From Ignavibacteriota bacterium (GTDB lineage: Bacteria; Bacteroidota; Ignavibacteria; Kapaibacteriales; UBA2268), in assembly GCA_019637995.1 (NCBI GenBank), contig JAHBUQ010000001.1, positions 124,001 through 188,000 on the forward strand: a stretch of 64,000 nt of DNA, read 5' to 3'. Under the pieces are notes generated by a model. The model saw only the letters and a program-made list of their open reading frames with translations, was not told where the DNA came from and did not search any database. Shown here piece by piece: positions 9,283 through 18,870 of this stretch; position 1 is the first letter of the stretch; every line of letters begins with the position of its first letter. A program made the position numbers and the translations under genes.

Positions 9283-9339
9283 AACTGTTGAATTTTTCAA
9301 ATTAAATAGATATTAATAATTAAATTATTGAGATTAATT

Positions 9340-10080
9340 ATGGCTAAAATTGATATTCTAAATACAGCTGAAAATAATGATTGTATCTTATGCGGCGATG
9401 AAGTAACAACGCTCAAAGAACCTATAACAACTCATTGTGATTTTTGTGGCAAAACAAAATTAACAAGTCACGAGTGCGAAAGTTCGCATTTTTTATGTGA
9501 TGAGTGCTACAATATTCCGGTAAATGAGTTTATAAAAACAGAGTGCTTAGCCTATAAAGGCAATGACCCTATTGCACTTGCTGTAAAAATAATGAATGCA
9601 CCAGTAATCAAAATGCACGGCTCTGAGCATCATTTCATAGTACCGGCAGTTCTGCTGACTTGCATTAATAATTTGAAAGATAATCCTGAAGATTTGAAAT
9701 TGAAACTTGATAAAGCTGCTGAGAGAGCAGCCAACGAGGCGACAGATGTTTGTACTTACCACGCCGGTACTTGTGGAGCAGCAATTGGTACAGGAATTTT
9801 CCTGAGTATGTTCTTAGGAAGAGATCACCTGCAGGATGATGCATGGTCACTTAGCAATCATGTTGTAGCAGATACAATGAAGAAGATTGCTGAGCATGGT
9901 GGTCCACGTTGCTGCAAACGTGACTCTTATTTCGCACTTGAAACTGCTATTGATTATCTAAATGATTCATTCGCTCTTAATCTTCAGAAATCTGAAGCAA
10001 AATGTACTTTTTCGCTTCGTAATCGCTCTTGCGGTTTAGAGCAGTGTATATTTTACAACATGAGTAATTCTTTAGTTTAA
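9340..10080 (+). CDS. DUF5714-family protein with Cys-rich N-terminus
   Basis: The 246-residue product looks like a DUF5714 protein; no biochemical role is established that I know of. The N-terminal 50 residues carry three Cys-x2-Cys pairs plus single cysteines (CILCG, CDFCG, CDEC), suggesting a zinc ribbon or Fe-S site. The rest has motifs KMHGSEHHFIVPAVL, YHAGTCGAAIGTG and GPRCCKRDSYFAL, rich in Cys and His and likely to form a metal or substrate pocket. No signal peptide or membrane segment is seen, so it is cytoplasmic. It has its own promoter and a strong terminator and appears monocistronic. ATG 9340 is preferred over a TTG at 9328. Confidence 0.7.
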   Translation: MAKIDILNTAENNDCILCGDEVTTLKEPITTHCDFCGKTKLTSHECESSHFLCDECYNIPVNEFIKTECLAYKGNDPIALAVKIMNAPVIKMHGSEHHFIVPAVLLTCINNLKDNPEDLKLKLDKAAERAANEATDVCTYHAGTCGAAIGTGIFLSMFLGRDHLQDDAWSLSNHVVADTMKKIAEHGGPRCCKRDSYFALETAIDYLNDSFALNLQKSEAKCTFSLRNRSCGLEQCIFYNMSNSLV

Positions 10081-10097
10081 TAATCCATCAGTTCTAA

Positions 10098-10131
10098 TTA
10101 ATAGGGCGAACCTGTGTGTTCGCCCTATTAA
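10098..10131. terminator. strong bidirectional terminator hairpin
   Basis: A perfect 14-bp stem (10098-10111 with 10118-10131) encloses the 6-nt loop CTGTGT between convergent genes (DUF5714 protein and aldolase). The stem is GC-rich at its core with A/T-rich flanks on both sides. Confidence 0.85.
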
Positions 10132-10220
10132 AATTTCAATAATAAAAAATTTACATGATCTGTTGCTATAAATTAAATGATGTGCCAAACCGAAGTTGAT
10201 TGGCTCACCTTTACAACAAA

Positions 10221-11285
10221 TTATGCAATACTGATATCATCACATAAATAAACATCCTGTATAGTATTAAGCAGTTTAACTCCTTCTTCCATTGGTCTTT
10301 GGAATGCTTTTCTGCCGGAGATTAAGCCTTGTCCACCGGCTCTTTTGTTGATAACAGCAGTAGCCGTAGCTTCAGCAAAGTCATTGCTTCCTGATGCACC
10401 TCCGCTATTAATTAATCCGATTTTACCCATGTAGCAATTTGCTACCTGATAACGACATAAATCAATAGGATGTTCAGAACAAAGCTCTGTATAAATTCTT
10501 TTATCAAATTTGCCATAACTTGAATCGCCCATATTGAGTGAGGCAAATCCACCATTATTTTCAGGGAGTTTTTGCTTGATAATATCGGCTTGAATTGTCA
10601 CACCGAGATGATTTGCCTGTCCGGATAGGTCTGCAGATACGTGATAATCTTTATCTGATTTGAACGCAGGATTACGAAGGTAACACCACAAAACAGTCGC
10701 CATGCCGAGTTCGTGAGCATACTGAAATGCTTCTGCAACTTCTACAATTTGGCGGGAAGCTTCGTCAGAGCCGAAATAAATTGTTGCACCAATTGCGGCA
10801 GCACCCATATCATAAGCCTGCTCAACTTTCCCAAACATTACCTGGTCGAATTTATTCGGAAAAGTTAGAAGCTCATTATGATTGATTTTTACCAAAAATG
10901 GAATTTTGTGTGCGTATTTTCTTGCTACTATTCCAAGTACGCCAAATGTCGAAGCCACTGCATTACAACCACCTTCGATTGCAAGTTTTACAATGTTTTC
11001 AGCATCGAAATAAATTGGATTTTTCGCAAAGCTGGCACCTGCCGAGTGTTCAATTCCCTGGTCAACCGGAAGTATCGAAAGATAACCGCTACCGCCTAAT
11101 CTGCCGTGGTTGTACATCCAAGACAAGTTCCCAAGAACTCGATTGCTACGGTCAGAATTTATAAAGACTTCATCTATGAAATTCGGACCGGGAAGGTTCA
11201 AAATATCTTTTGATATTTTCGGTGAATCGAAACCAAGTAATGAATCTGACTTATCCCCGAGATATTCTTGAATTTTCTGAATCAT
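10221..11285 (-). CDS. fbaB: class I fructose-bisphosphate aldolase (FbaB type)
   Basis: This is a 354-residue Schiff-base aldolase of the DhnA/FbaB type, cleaving fructose 1,6-bisphosphate to two triose phosphates in glycolysis or gluconeogenesis. Recognisable segments are [37 protein letters not shown], the long [15 protein letters not shown] stretch and the C-terminal INSGGASG phosphate-binding loop followed by [10 protein letters not shown]. It is monocistronic, facing the DUF5714 gene across a shared terminator. Confidence 0.9.
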   Translation of the reverse strand: MIQKIQEYLGDKSDSLLGFDSPKISKDILNLPGPNFIDEVFINSDRSNRVLGNLSWMYNHGRLGGSGYLSILPVDQGIEHSAGASFAKNPIYFDAENIVKLAIEGGCNAVASTFGVLGIVARKYAHKIPFLVKINHNELLTFPNKFDQVMFGKVEQAYDMGAAAIGATIYFGSDEASRQIVEVAEAFQYAHELGMATVLWCYLRNPAFKSDKDYHVSADLSGQANHLGVTIQADIIKQKLPENNGGFASLNMGDSSYGKFDKRIYTELCSEHPIDLCRYQVANCYMGKIGLINSGGASGSNDFAEATATAVINKRAGGQGLISGRKAFQRPMEEGVKLLNTIQDVYLCDDISIA

Positions 11286-11414
11286 AATTTTATCCTGTTA
11301 TAGTTAATAAAAATTTTAAATTTCATTTCGTAAATAACGTAAACTCAAATTTAAATAAAATTTTATGAATATAATAATTTAAAATTCCATTTTTCAAAAA
11401 GTTAAGAAAAATAT

Positions 11415-12212
11415 TTAAAAAAGTTCTTCATAAATAGTTTTTAGTTGTATAGCAAGCTCAACATTATGTACTCTTATTATTTCAATATTCTTGTTTAGAA
11501 GTACCGAATGAATCATCATTGTTGCCAAATCTCTGTCAACAGGATTTACTAATCCAAGCATTTTTCCAATAAATCTTTTCCTGGATATTCCAAGAACAAT
11601 TGGATATTTGAGCTCTTCAAATTTATCTAAATTTCTTAATATTTCAATATTGTGACAATAATTCTTTGCAAATCCTATTCCCGGGTCAATCATTATATTA
11701 TTTAAACCTTCATTTTCGGCAAACTGAATTGCAGCTTTAAGTTCACTTGTTACTTCGGATACAACATTTTTATAGTCAGCGTTTTTAAGCATTTCCTTAG
11801 GTGTGTTTCTTGAGTGCATAATTATCAGTGGAACATTATATTCTCCCGAAAGATTTACAAGCCGCTTTTCTTTACGCAAGCAGGAAACATCATTAATCAT
11901 AGTTGCACCTGTTTCAAGAGCAGCTTTAGCGACTTCGTACTTTGTTGTATCTATTGAAATTACAACGTTGGCTTGACTATGTTTTATCAATTTAATTAGT
12001 GGAATTACTCTGTTGAGTTCCTCTTGGAGTGAGACTGATTCAGCTCCGGGTCTGGTGCTTTCTCCACCAATATCAATTATATCTGCACCCGATTCGAGCA
12101 TTTCCATTGCTCTCTTATGGGCTAAATTTATGTCCTGGTACAAACCACCATCAGAGAATGAATCAGGTGTTACATTCAAAATGCCCATTACCTTCGGAAA
12201 CCTTTGGCTCAT
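11415..12212 (-). CDS. folP: dihydropteroate synthase
   Basis: The enzyme condenses p-aminobenzoate with dihydropterin pyrophosphate in folate synthesis. Family signatures are at the N-terminus (MGILNVTPDSFSDGG), then DIGGESTRPGA, SIDTTK, NDVSC, DPGIGFAK and the C-terminal RVHNV. The start is set at the ATG that overlaps the upstream LON-domain gene's TGA by 4 bp (ATGA), giving 265 aa; an ATG 5 codons upstream is also in frame. It is the second gene of a two-gene unit. Confidence 0.92.
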   Translation of the reverse strand: MSQRFPKVMGILNVTPDSFSDGGLYQDINLAHKRAMEMLESGADIIDIGGESTRPGAESVSLQEELNRVIPLIKLIKHSQANVVISIDTTKYEVAKAALETGATMINDVSCLRKEKRLVNLSGEYNVPLIIMHSRNTPKEMLKNADYKNVVSEVTSELKAAIQFAENEGLNNIMIDPGIGFAKNYCHNIEILRNLDKFEELKYPIVLGISRKRFIGKMLGLVNPVDRDLATMMIHSVLLNKNIEIIRVHNVELAIQLKTIYEELF

Positions 12213-12847
12213 TTGCCAAGCTCCCATGGGTTTAGGTAGCCGTCATTTTTGACAATATTTGATATTACTTCTGCACGCTTAATCATAGGCTGTACTTTCC
12301 TCAAGTGATTAGATATTGTTTTAAGTCTTAGATTTTCGCTTCTGATTTCCAACAGCGACTGCTTTTGCTCTGCGGTCATACCTGCTTTTTGGGCAATCAG
12401 AAACGAAGGATATTTGACTGGAAGTTTGTCAGGATTAATCTTGTCAATTTTCAGACTTGTTATACCCTCAATAATTTTATTATACATTCTTACTGCTTCA
12501 TCCAGAATTTTTTTGTCAATCTCAAAGTCGTCATCGGCAAATGGCTCTACTTCAGCGGTATAATAAAGCTCCTCGCCTTCTTTTAATTTCATAATCCTGT
12601 AGCGGGAAATACCCTGAACAATTATATCCATCTTGCCATCAGAGTATTTTTTTAATACTTCGGAAACAATTGCTGTGCAACCAATTTCATTTATGCCGGA
12701 ACTATTAATGAAATTGATTCCAAATTCCAATCCGGAGGCATAGCAACTATTGATTAGAAGCTTATATCTCTCCTCGAAAATATGAAGCGGATACATCGCC
12801 TCAGGAAACATTATTAAATTTAACGGAAATAAACCAATTTTTATCAT
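12209..12847 (-). CDS. LON substrate-binding-domain protein
   Basis: This roughly 212-residue protein corresponds to a free-standing N-terminal domain of Lon protease. It has the opening LFPLNLIMFPEAMYPLHIFEERY motif region, the V--GISRYRI strand, and a helical C-terminal part. It lacks the ATPase and peptidase domains. Such stand-alone proteins are common, and their role (perhaps substrate delivery or cereblon-like binding) is unproven. The start was set at the Met of MIKIGLFPLN; the upstream 13 codons are unlike the family. It is coupled to folP by a 4-bp overlap. Confidence 0.85.
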   Translation of the reverse strand: MIKIGLFPLNLIMFPEAMYPLHIFEERYKLLINSCYASGLEFGINFINSSGINEIGCTAIVSEVLKKYSDGKMDIIVQGISRYRIMKLKEGEELYYTAEVEPFADDDFEIDKKILDEAVRMYNKIIEGITSLKIDKINPDKLPVKYPSFLIAQKAGMTAEQKQSLLEIRSENLRLKTISNHLRKVQPMIKRAEVISNIVKNDGYLNPWELGK

Positions 12848-13056
12848 TTTACAAAAAAAAACATTTTTAGAATACAAACACAACAACTAAAATAGCACAT
12901 TTTTATATTAAAATCTCCTTTTTTCAGAAAAAAAATGCCCTTTATATAAAAAAGTTTAATTAATTGAAAAAATATTCCGATATTTGAATGATAGTTCTAT
13001 GTGAATTATTATATTTATTTTCTTTTTTTATAAATATCAAAAACAATAAATTGAGT

Positions 13057-14622
13057 ATGCAGATGAATAGAGTAATAATAATTTTGTGCTTTGTATTTTC
13101 CTTGAGTTCATTTTTTTCGCAGAATACGGTTTCACAACCTTTGGACCCGACTAAAAAAGTTGTTATTGAAAGCATATTCATCAACAATGATAAACAGCCG
13201 GATAATCAAAATAAATTTTTGATTTCAGAAACTGATTCAATAACAATCAACTTCAAACTTCATGCAGATGGAAATTCTGAAAAATCCCCTTTTTTATTCA
13301 GAACAGTATTCAAAAACGGGCTCGACTCATCAGTTAAAACACTTGGTGTAACAAGTGCTATATTTAAAAATCTAAAAAATGACAACTATTTTTTAAGTAT
13401 CTCTGCTTTTGATTTGCAAAGAAAATGGTCGGCTGAATCAGTTGATTTGGAAATTGAAGTTGATAATGAAAAATATAATCTAAAAAAGAAAAACGATTCA
13501 CTTGAAGCAAGGCTCAATTCTCTTTCCGATTTAATTAAGGCTACTCCGGTAAATGATTCTCTTTCAACATCTTCAAACTCAGGTATGTCCCAATATTTTA
13601 ATTATATTTTGATATTTTTTGTTGTAGCACTTATCGCTGCTTTAATAATCGTTATTCAGAAAAAGCCAAAAGTGATTGAAGGAAAAACAAGTATTTCTAA
13701 ACCACAAGCTCAGGATTATTCATTTATGAAAAATGTCGTCAGTATCGAAGATTACGAAAAATTGCAACTTGAAAATAGTCGGCTAAAAGCTGAAATTGCT
13801 TCACTTCGAGGGCAGATTGAAGCAATGAGTTTAAGAGGCAATCAACTTACAACCCAAAACAAAGAACTTCAAAACAGCATAACAAAGCTTTCTAAACATA
13901 AATTAGAGCTTGAAGAACTTCAAAAACAAAAAGACGATTTGTTTGCTGTAATTATTCATGACATTAAGAATCCTGCCTCACTTATAAAAAGTTTGGTTGA
14001 ATTGCTTACTTCTTATGATTTATCTGCTTCAGAGCAGCAGGAAATCATTTCAGATATAGCTAATACAACCATCAAAATTGTTGCTCTTTCTCAGGAAGTA
14101 TCCAGAATATTGTCTCTGGAAACAAACAAAATGAACTTAAATTTCGAACCTTGCGATATAAATCATGTGGTGAAAGATGTATTCCATAGAAATCATATTG
14201 CAGCTAAGAATAAGAGTATTAATTTATTCTCAGAGCTTGAAGAAGGATTGCCCAACACAGAAATTGACCCACAAAGAATAGATGAAGTCCTTGATAATTT
14301 AATTTCAAATTCTATAAAATTTACTCAAAATGGTGGAACAGTCCGAATCAAAACTTACAAGGATTCCTCAGGTGTAGTAGTAGAAGTTAATGACAATGGG
14401 CTCGGACTTACAGAGGAAGATTTGAAACATGCCTTCCAGAGAGGGGCAAGGCTTAGCGCCAAACCAACTCAGGGAGAGTCGTCGACAGGGCTTGGGCTTT
14501 GGATTGTGAAAAAGTTGATTGATGCTCACCATGGCAAAGTTTGGGTGAAGAGTACAGTAGGAAAAGGATCAACATTTTCATTTTCTGTACCTCTAAAACA
14601 GGAAATTAATACCGAAAATTGA
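13057..14622 (+). CDS. membrane sensor histidine kinase
   Basis: From ATG 13057 the 521-residue protein has a signal peptide, a periplasmic beta-rich domain resembling the Y_Y_Y domain of two-component sensors (about residues 35-137), one transmembrane helix (about 182-201), a coiled coil (230-295), a HisKA helix with His301 in VIIHDIKNPASLI, and an HATPase domain with the N box (NLISNSIKFT), G1 (VNDNGLGL) and G2 (TGLGLWIVKKL). No response regulator is adjacent, so it is an orphan kinase. An in-frame ATG at 12988 would add a second hydrophobic stretch and is less likely. Confidence 0.87.
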   Translation: MQMNRVIIILCFVFSLSSFFSQNTVSQPLDPTKKVVIESIFINNDKQPDNQNKFLISETDSITINFKLHADGNSEKSPFLFRTVFKNGLDSSVKTLGVTSAIFKNLKNDNYFLSISAFDLQRKWSAESVDLEIEVDNEKYNLKKKNDSLEARLNSLSDLIKATPVNDSLSTSSNSGMSQYFNYILIFFVVALIAALIIVIQKKPKVIEGKTSISKPQAQDYSFMKNVVSIEDYEKLQLENSRLKAEIASLRGQIEAMSLRGNQLTTQNKELQNSITKLSKHKLELEELQKQKDDLFAVIIHDIKNPASLIKSLVELLTSYDLSASEQQEIISDIANTTIKIVALSQEVSRILSLETNKMNLNFEPCDINHVVKDVFHRNHIAAKNKSINLFSELEEGLPNTEIDPQRIDEVLDNLISNSIKFTQNGGTVRIKTYKDSSGVVVEVNDNGLGLTEEDLKHAFQRGARLSAKPTQGESSTGLGLWIVKKLIDAHHGKVWVKSTVGKGSTFSFSVPLKQEINTEN

Positions 14623-14815
14623 TGCAGGAACGGGTTTAACTTAAAAAAATATAACAAATATTGCATTCAAAATTGCAATTTGTTAAAAATAATTTGTATA
14701 AACCACTTCTAAATGTTAATTTGAAATTTGGTTTAAAGCGAATTTTTAAAAACAATTATAAAATTGCTATATGTTCGTCTTCAATACTTTTATTGTATAA
14801 ATTTTTAATTATCAA

Positions 14816-15100
14816 ATGACACAGAAAGTTCATAAAGTCATAATTGGTGGTTTGGAGTATAAGCTTACAAGCGATAATGAAGAATTGCTCCGTAAGGCGG
14901 TAGATATTGTTAATGCTGAATTAGATGAGTTACAAAATCAATCGGAAGTGAAATTGCCTGTATCTCAGCTATATGTATTATCAGCTTTGAACTTAGCCGA
15001 AAAATTATCGAAATTAGAGTCAGATGTTGAATCTGAACGAATTTATTTCCGAAACGAAATTGATAGAATTACTCAAATTATTGATAAATCTATCTCTTAG
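14816..15100 (+). CDS. zapA: cell division protein ZapA
   Basis: This is a 94-residue ZapA-family protein: an N-terminal head (KVIIGGLEYKLTSDNEELLRK) followed by a helical coiled-coil tail. ZapA binds FtsZ and helps crosslink protofilaments in the division ring. The placement directly before a structured RNA and rny matches the zapA - 6S RNA - rny order common in Bacteroidota, which strengthens both calls. A 193-bp AT-rich gap with no recognisable feature precedes it. Confidence 0.85.
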   Translation: MTQKVHKVIIGGLEYKLTSDNEELLRKAVDIVNAELDELQNQSEVKLPVSQLYVLSALNLAEKLSKLESDVESERIYFRNEIDRITQIIDKSIS

Positions 15101-15133
15101 TGTATTGTTCTTTGAATTATTATTATTTATTTA

Positions 15134-15378
15134 CGGTCGCAAAATACAGCCGTTGTCAAAACGAATGTTATAAGAACTATAAATTAATATCTTAGGGATT
15201 AGTCTCAGATTACGTAAGACAGGCCTCAATTTCCGAAAGGATTTAGTTGTGTAACGGCTCAGTGGAAGTAAGAAATAGTCGGGCTATTTTACCCGCCCGT
15301 TTAAGAGAGGTTCTTCAAGCTCTCCGTGGCCCTTTCTCGTGATATTCACTTGAAAGGTAGGCTCTGTTTTGCGACTTC
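15134..15378 (+). ncRNA. ssrS: 6S-like (SsrS) regulatory RNA
   Basis: The 310-bp gap between zapA and rny is visibly more GC-rich than other gaps and folds into a long rod. The ends pair (GTCGCAAAA at 15136 with TTTTGCGAC ending at 15375), and the stem continues with CAGCC against GGCTC. Internal hairpins include GAGAG/CTCTC near 15305-15325. A T-rich run follows the closing stem. The rod shape and the conserved location point to 6S RNA, which mimics an open promoter and binds RNA polymerase. The length of about 240 nt is longer than the usual 180-200, and the exact ends are uncertain. Confidence 0.72.
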
Positions 15379-15418
15379 TTTTATTATTTAAATTAAGATT
15401 TTAGGAGTATTTTATTAT

Positions 15419-16978
15419 ATGGATTTTACGATTATAATTATTAGTAGTATAGCCGGATTTGTTGTTGCTTTCATAATTGGAAATGTTCTTGCTAAAAAAT
15501 CATCACAAAAGATAATCAACGAAGCTGAGAATTCAGCTAAAAATATCATCAAAGACGCTGAATACGAAGCTAAAAACATAAAGAAAGAGAAAATTCTAGA
15601 AGCGAAAGAAGAGTGGCATAGAAGAAAACAGGAATTTGAACAGGAAGTTAACCAAAGAAAAGCAAAAATTGCTGAATCTGAAAAACACGTCAAGAAAAGA
15701 GAAGAAGGAATTGAGCAAAAGCTTGATTTAGTTCTTAAAAAAGAAAAGAATTTTCAAGCAATCGAGGCAGATGTTGCTAAAAGGGAAGTTATTATCAAAG
15801 AGAAACAGTCCCAACTTGATGGATTGATTACTGAACAGGCAAAAAAGCTGGAACAGATAGCAGGGCTCTCAAAAGAAGAAGCTAAAAAGCAACTTATAGA
15901 AGGTTTTGTTAATGAAGCAAAAAGTCAGGCAGCACTTCAAATAAGACAAATCAGGGAAGAAACTAAATCAATTGCTAACCGCGAAGCTCAGAATATTATT
16001 GTTCAGGCTATCCAAAGAACAGCATCAGATCATAGCGCAGAAAGTACTGTTAGTGTTGTGAATCTCGAAAGCGATGAGATGAAGGGCAGAATTATTGGTC
16101 GCGAGGGCAGGAATATCCGCGCTTTTGAAGCTGCAACCGGTATTGACCTTATAATTGATGATACGCCTGAAGCGGTTGTTATTTCCGGATTTGACCCTTT
16201 TCGCCGTCATGTTGCTAAAATTTCGCTTGAAAAATTAATGCTTGACGGGAGAATTCACCCAACAAGAATTGAAGAAATTGTTGAAAAAACACGTAAAGAA
16301 CTTGAAGGTGAACTTGGTTCTTTGGGTGAGCAGTCCATTATGGATCTCGGCATCCATACAATGCACCCGGAACTTCTAAAGCTAATCGGTAAGATGAAAT
16401 ACCGTACAAGCTACGGGCAGAATTTGCTTAATCACTCTATCGAAGTGTCACATCTTTGTGGAATTATGGCAGCTGAACTCGGACTTGATGTTCAGATTGC
16501 AAAGCGTGCAGGTCTTCTTCACGATGTCGGCAAGACTATTGAGCAGGATCCGAGTCCGCACGCACTTCTTGGTTTCGATTTAGCTAAGAAGTATAAAGAA
16601 AAGCACGTTGTCTGTAATGCTATTGGTGCCCACCACGAAGATATTGAAATGGAAACACCGATTGCAGTTCTTGTGCAGGCAGCAGACTCAATCAGCGGTG
16701 CAAGACCCGGAGCAAGAAGGGAATCACTTGAAAATTATGTTAAAAGGCTTCAGAAATTAGAAGAAATAGCACTAAGTTTTGATGGTGTTTCTAAATCATT
16801 TGCAATTCAGGCAGGACGTGAAATTCGTGTTATTGTCGAACCGGAAAGAGTTGATGATATGCTTGCAGACCAAACAGCTATGGATATTGCTACAAGAATC
16901 GAAAGCGAAATGGAATATCCCGGGCAGATTAAAGTTACAGTTGTTCGTGAAAGACGTAGTATGGCTATTGCCAAATAA
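15419..16978 (+). CDS. rny: ribonuclease Y
   Basis: The 519-residue protein has an N-terminal membrane helix (residues 3-22), a long charged coiled coil (about 25-200), a KH RNA-binding domain (MKGRIIGREGRNIRAFE), and an HD phosphohydrolase domain with the metal-binding LLHDVGKTIEQD and the later HHEDIE motif. RNase Y is a membrane-bound endonuclease that starts mRNA decay. Length and domain order are standard. An A/G-rich TTAGGAG precedes the ATG. A terminator shared with convergent rho follows. Confidence 0.95.
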   Translation: MDFTIIIISSIAGFVVAFIIGNVLAKKSSQKIINEAENSAKNIIKDAEYEAKNIKKEKILEAKEEWHRRKQEFEQEVNQRKAKIAESEKHVKKREEGIEQKLDLVLKKEKNFQAIEADVAKREVIIKEKQSQLDGLITEQAKKLEQIAGLSKEEAKKQLIEGFVNEAKSQAALQIRQIREETKSIANREAQNIIVQAIQRTASDHSAESTVSVVNLESDEMKGRIIGREGRNIRAFEAATGIDLIIDDTPEAVVISGFDPFRRHVAKISLEKLMLDGRIHPTRIEEIVEKTRKELEGELGSLGEQSIMDLGIHTMHPELLKLIGKMKYRTSYGQNLLNHSIEVSHLCGIMAAELGLDVQIAKRAGLLHDVGKTIEQDPSPHALLGFDLAKKYKEKHVVCNAIGAHHEDIEMETPIAVLVQAADSISGARPGARRESLENYVKRLQKLEEIALSFDGVSKSFAIQAGREIRVIVEPERVDDMLADQTAMDIATRIESEMEYPGQIKVTVVRERRSMAIAK

Positions 16979-17001
16979 TTATACCATTCAATGTCAAAAA
17001 T

Positions 17002-17042
17002 AAAGGGGTTGCAAATTATTAATGCAGCCCCTTTGCTTTTTA
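17002..17042. terminator. terminator between rny and rho
   Basis: A 12-bp stem (17002-17013 with 17023-17034, one G-U pair) is followed by GCTTTTTA on the + strand and flanked by A-rich sequence upstream. It can serve both convergent genes. Confidence 0.85.
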
Positions 17043-17062
17043 TAGCGATTTAAATCTTAGAA

Positions 17063-18427
17063 TCAATTGTTAAGCGAAAGTAAGAATTCACGATTTGTTC
17101 TTCTGCCTTTCATTCTGTCAAGCAGGAATTCCATAGCTTCAATAGATGACATTTCACTAAGAACTTTACGAACAATCCAAATTCTCTGAAGTTCATCTTT
17201 ATCCATAAGCAATTCTTCTCGTCTTGTTCCTGAACGATTGACATCAATAGCAGGATAAATCCTTCTGTCTGCAATTTTTCTGTCAAGCACAAGTTCCATA
17301 TTACCCGTGCCTTTGAATTCTTCAAAAATTACTTCATCCATTCGGCTACCGGTCTCAATCAGAGCTGTTGCAATAATTGTTAGTGAACCGCCCTCTTCCA
17401 CGTTACGGGCTGCACCAAAGAATCTCTTAGGCTTGTGGAGTGCATTTGCATCAACACCACCGGATAAGATTTTACCTGAGTGAGGTACAACTGTATTATG
17501 AGCACGGGCAAGTCTTGTAATTGAATCTAATAGAATTACCACATCTTGCTTAGCTTCTACCATTCTTTTTGCTTTTTCAAGTACCATATCGGCAACCTGT
17601 ACGTGACGATCAGGTGGCTCATCGAAAGTTGATGACACTACTTCGGCTTTTACCGAACGTTCCATATCGGTTACTTCTTCGGGACGCTCATCAATTAAAA
17701 GTACAATCAGTACAACTTCCGGATGATTGCTTGCTATACTGTTTGCAATTTGTTGAAGTAGAATTGTTTTACCTGACTTTGGAGGTGAAACAATCAATCC
17801 CCTCTGACCTTTACCAATTGGACAAAGCATATCAAAAATTCTTGTTGAATATTCACTTGGTAATTTTTCAAGGTTTAATCTTTCATCAGGATAGAGTGGT
17901 GTTAGATTGTCAAAAAGAGTTCTTTCCCTGATTCTTTCGGGCTCTGAAAAATTTGCACTTTCAACTTTAAGTAAAGCATAAAATCTTTCGCCTTCTTTGG
18001 GTGGGCGTACCTGCCCCTTGATTGTATCACCTGTTCTCAAGCTGAATCGCTTAATCTGAGATGGGGAAACATAAATATCATCGGGTGATGGCAAGTAATT
18101 GTAGTCACTTGATCTTAGAAATCCGTATCCATCAGCGAGTACTTCCAAAACGCCACTACCTGATATTAACCCTTCTAAAGGAGCTTCAGTTTCTTTGGTT
18201 ACCTGTGTAGTTTGAGCTTCAACAATCCTTAATATCAATTCCTGTTTTCTTAAATCTGCAAAATCAGTAATACCTAATGATTTTGCCATTGATGTAAGGT
18301 CAGCAATTTTCTTTTTTTGCATTTCTGCAATGTCAATAACGCTTTTTGAAGAAGTACCTGGTCTGGAAATTTCGCTTTCGGGATTGGTCGGTTCATCAGC
18401 ATTAAGTTTTCGTAATCTTGGAGACAT
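17063..18427 (-). CDS. rho: transcription termination factor Rho
   Basis: The 454-residue protein shows the Rho N-terminal helical domain ([15 protein letters not shown]), the cold-shock-like RNA-binding domain ([15 protein letters not shown]), Walker A SPPKSGKT, Walker [15 protein letters not shown], and the ring motifs [11 protein letters not shown] and [18 protein letters not shown]. It is a hexameric RNA-dependent ATPase that ends transcription. The N-terminal 30 residues are a short, Ser/Pro-rich extension, much shorter than in some Bacteroidota. Confidence 0.96.
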   Translation of the reverse strand: MSPRLRKLNADEPTNPESEISRPGTSSKSVIDIAEMQKKKIADLTSMAKSLGITDFADLRKQELILRIVEAQTTQVTKETEAPLEGLISGSGVLEVLADGYGFLRSSDYNYLPSPDDIYVSPSQIKRFSLRTGDTIKGQVRPPKEGERFYALLKVESANFSEPERIRERTLFDNLTPLYPDERLNLEKLPSEYSTRIFDMLCPIGKGQRGLIVSPPKSGKTILLQQIANSIASNHPEVVLIVLLIDERPEEVTDMERSVKAEVVSSTFDEPPDRHVQVADMVLEKAKRMVEAKQDVVILLDSITRLARAHNTVVPHSGKILSGGVDANALHKPKRFFGAARNVEEGGSLTIIATALIETGSRMDEVIFEEFKGTGNMELVLDRKIADRRIYPAIDVNRSGTRREELLMDKDELQRIWIVRKVLSEMSSIEAMEFLLDRMKGRRTNREFLLSLNN

Positions 18428-18794
18428 ATAAACCTTTAGATTAAAAAATAAATAAAAATTTTATTCAAATTGGTAAGTTGAATTAAGTAGAACGTATTAG
18501 GGGCATATTTATAGTTGTTATGGATATATAAAAACAAAAATGTATTATGTTATAAATTAATATACGAATTTAATAAAAAAAAATTATATAAAAAAGTTTT
18601 AAACACAATCAACTTAATTTCAATATTAATTTTTTGACTTAAATTTAAACATCATTTCAATATTAAAAAAAATTAAGTTTTATCTAAATGTTAGACAATG
18701 ATATTCCTAATTGGCAATTTAAATTATACTATATTAATTATTAGATTAAATTAATGTAAATTATTGAAAAATAATGTATTTATAAAAATATTTC
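18428..18794. other. AT-rich divergent intergenic region
   Basis: This stretch of about 370 bp separates divergent rho and the MerR-led sulfur operon. It is almost entirely A and T, with no plausible coding frame and no strong hairpin. It presumably holds the rho promoter and leader, but I could not pick a convincing rho promoter. The operon promoter is at its right end. Confidence 0.5.
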
Positions 18795-18825
18795 TTGCAT
18801 AATTCTGTAAAAAGTTATATTTTTG
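18795..18825 (+). promoter_or_regulatory. predicted promoter of the MerR/sulfur operon
   Basis: TTG (18795-18797) and TATTTTTG (18818-18825) are spaced by 20 bp. The predicted transcript start (about 18832) falls after a possible TTG start codon at 18823, so translation should begin at ATG 18871. The long spacer is also what MerR-type activators typically act on. Confidence 0.6.
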
Positions 18826-18870
18826 AATAGTAAAAAAGTTGATATTCAAAAATATAGTTGTAGATTTGAA

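Noticed and set aside
15134..15378. tmRNA or RNase P RNA in the zapA-rny gap
   Set aside because: No tRNA-like end, tag reading frame or RNase P core motifs are seen; the rod shape and location suit 6S.
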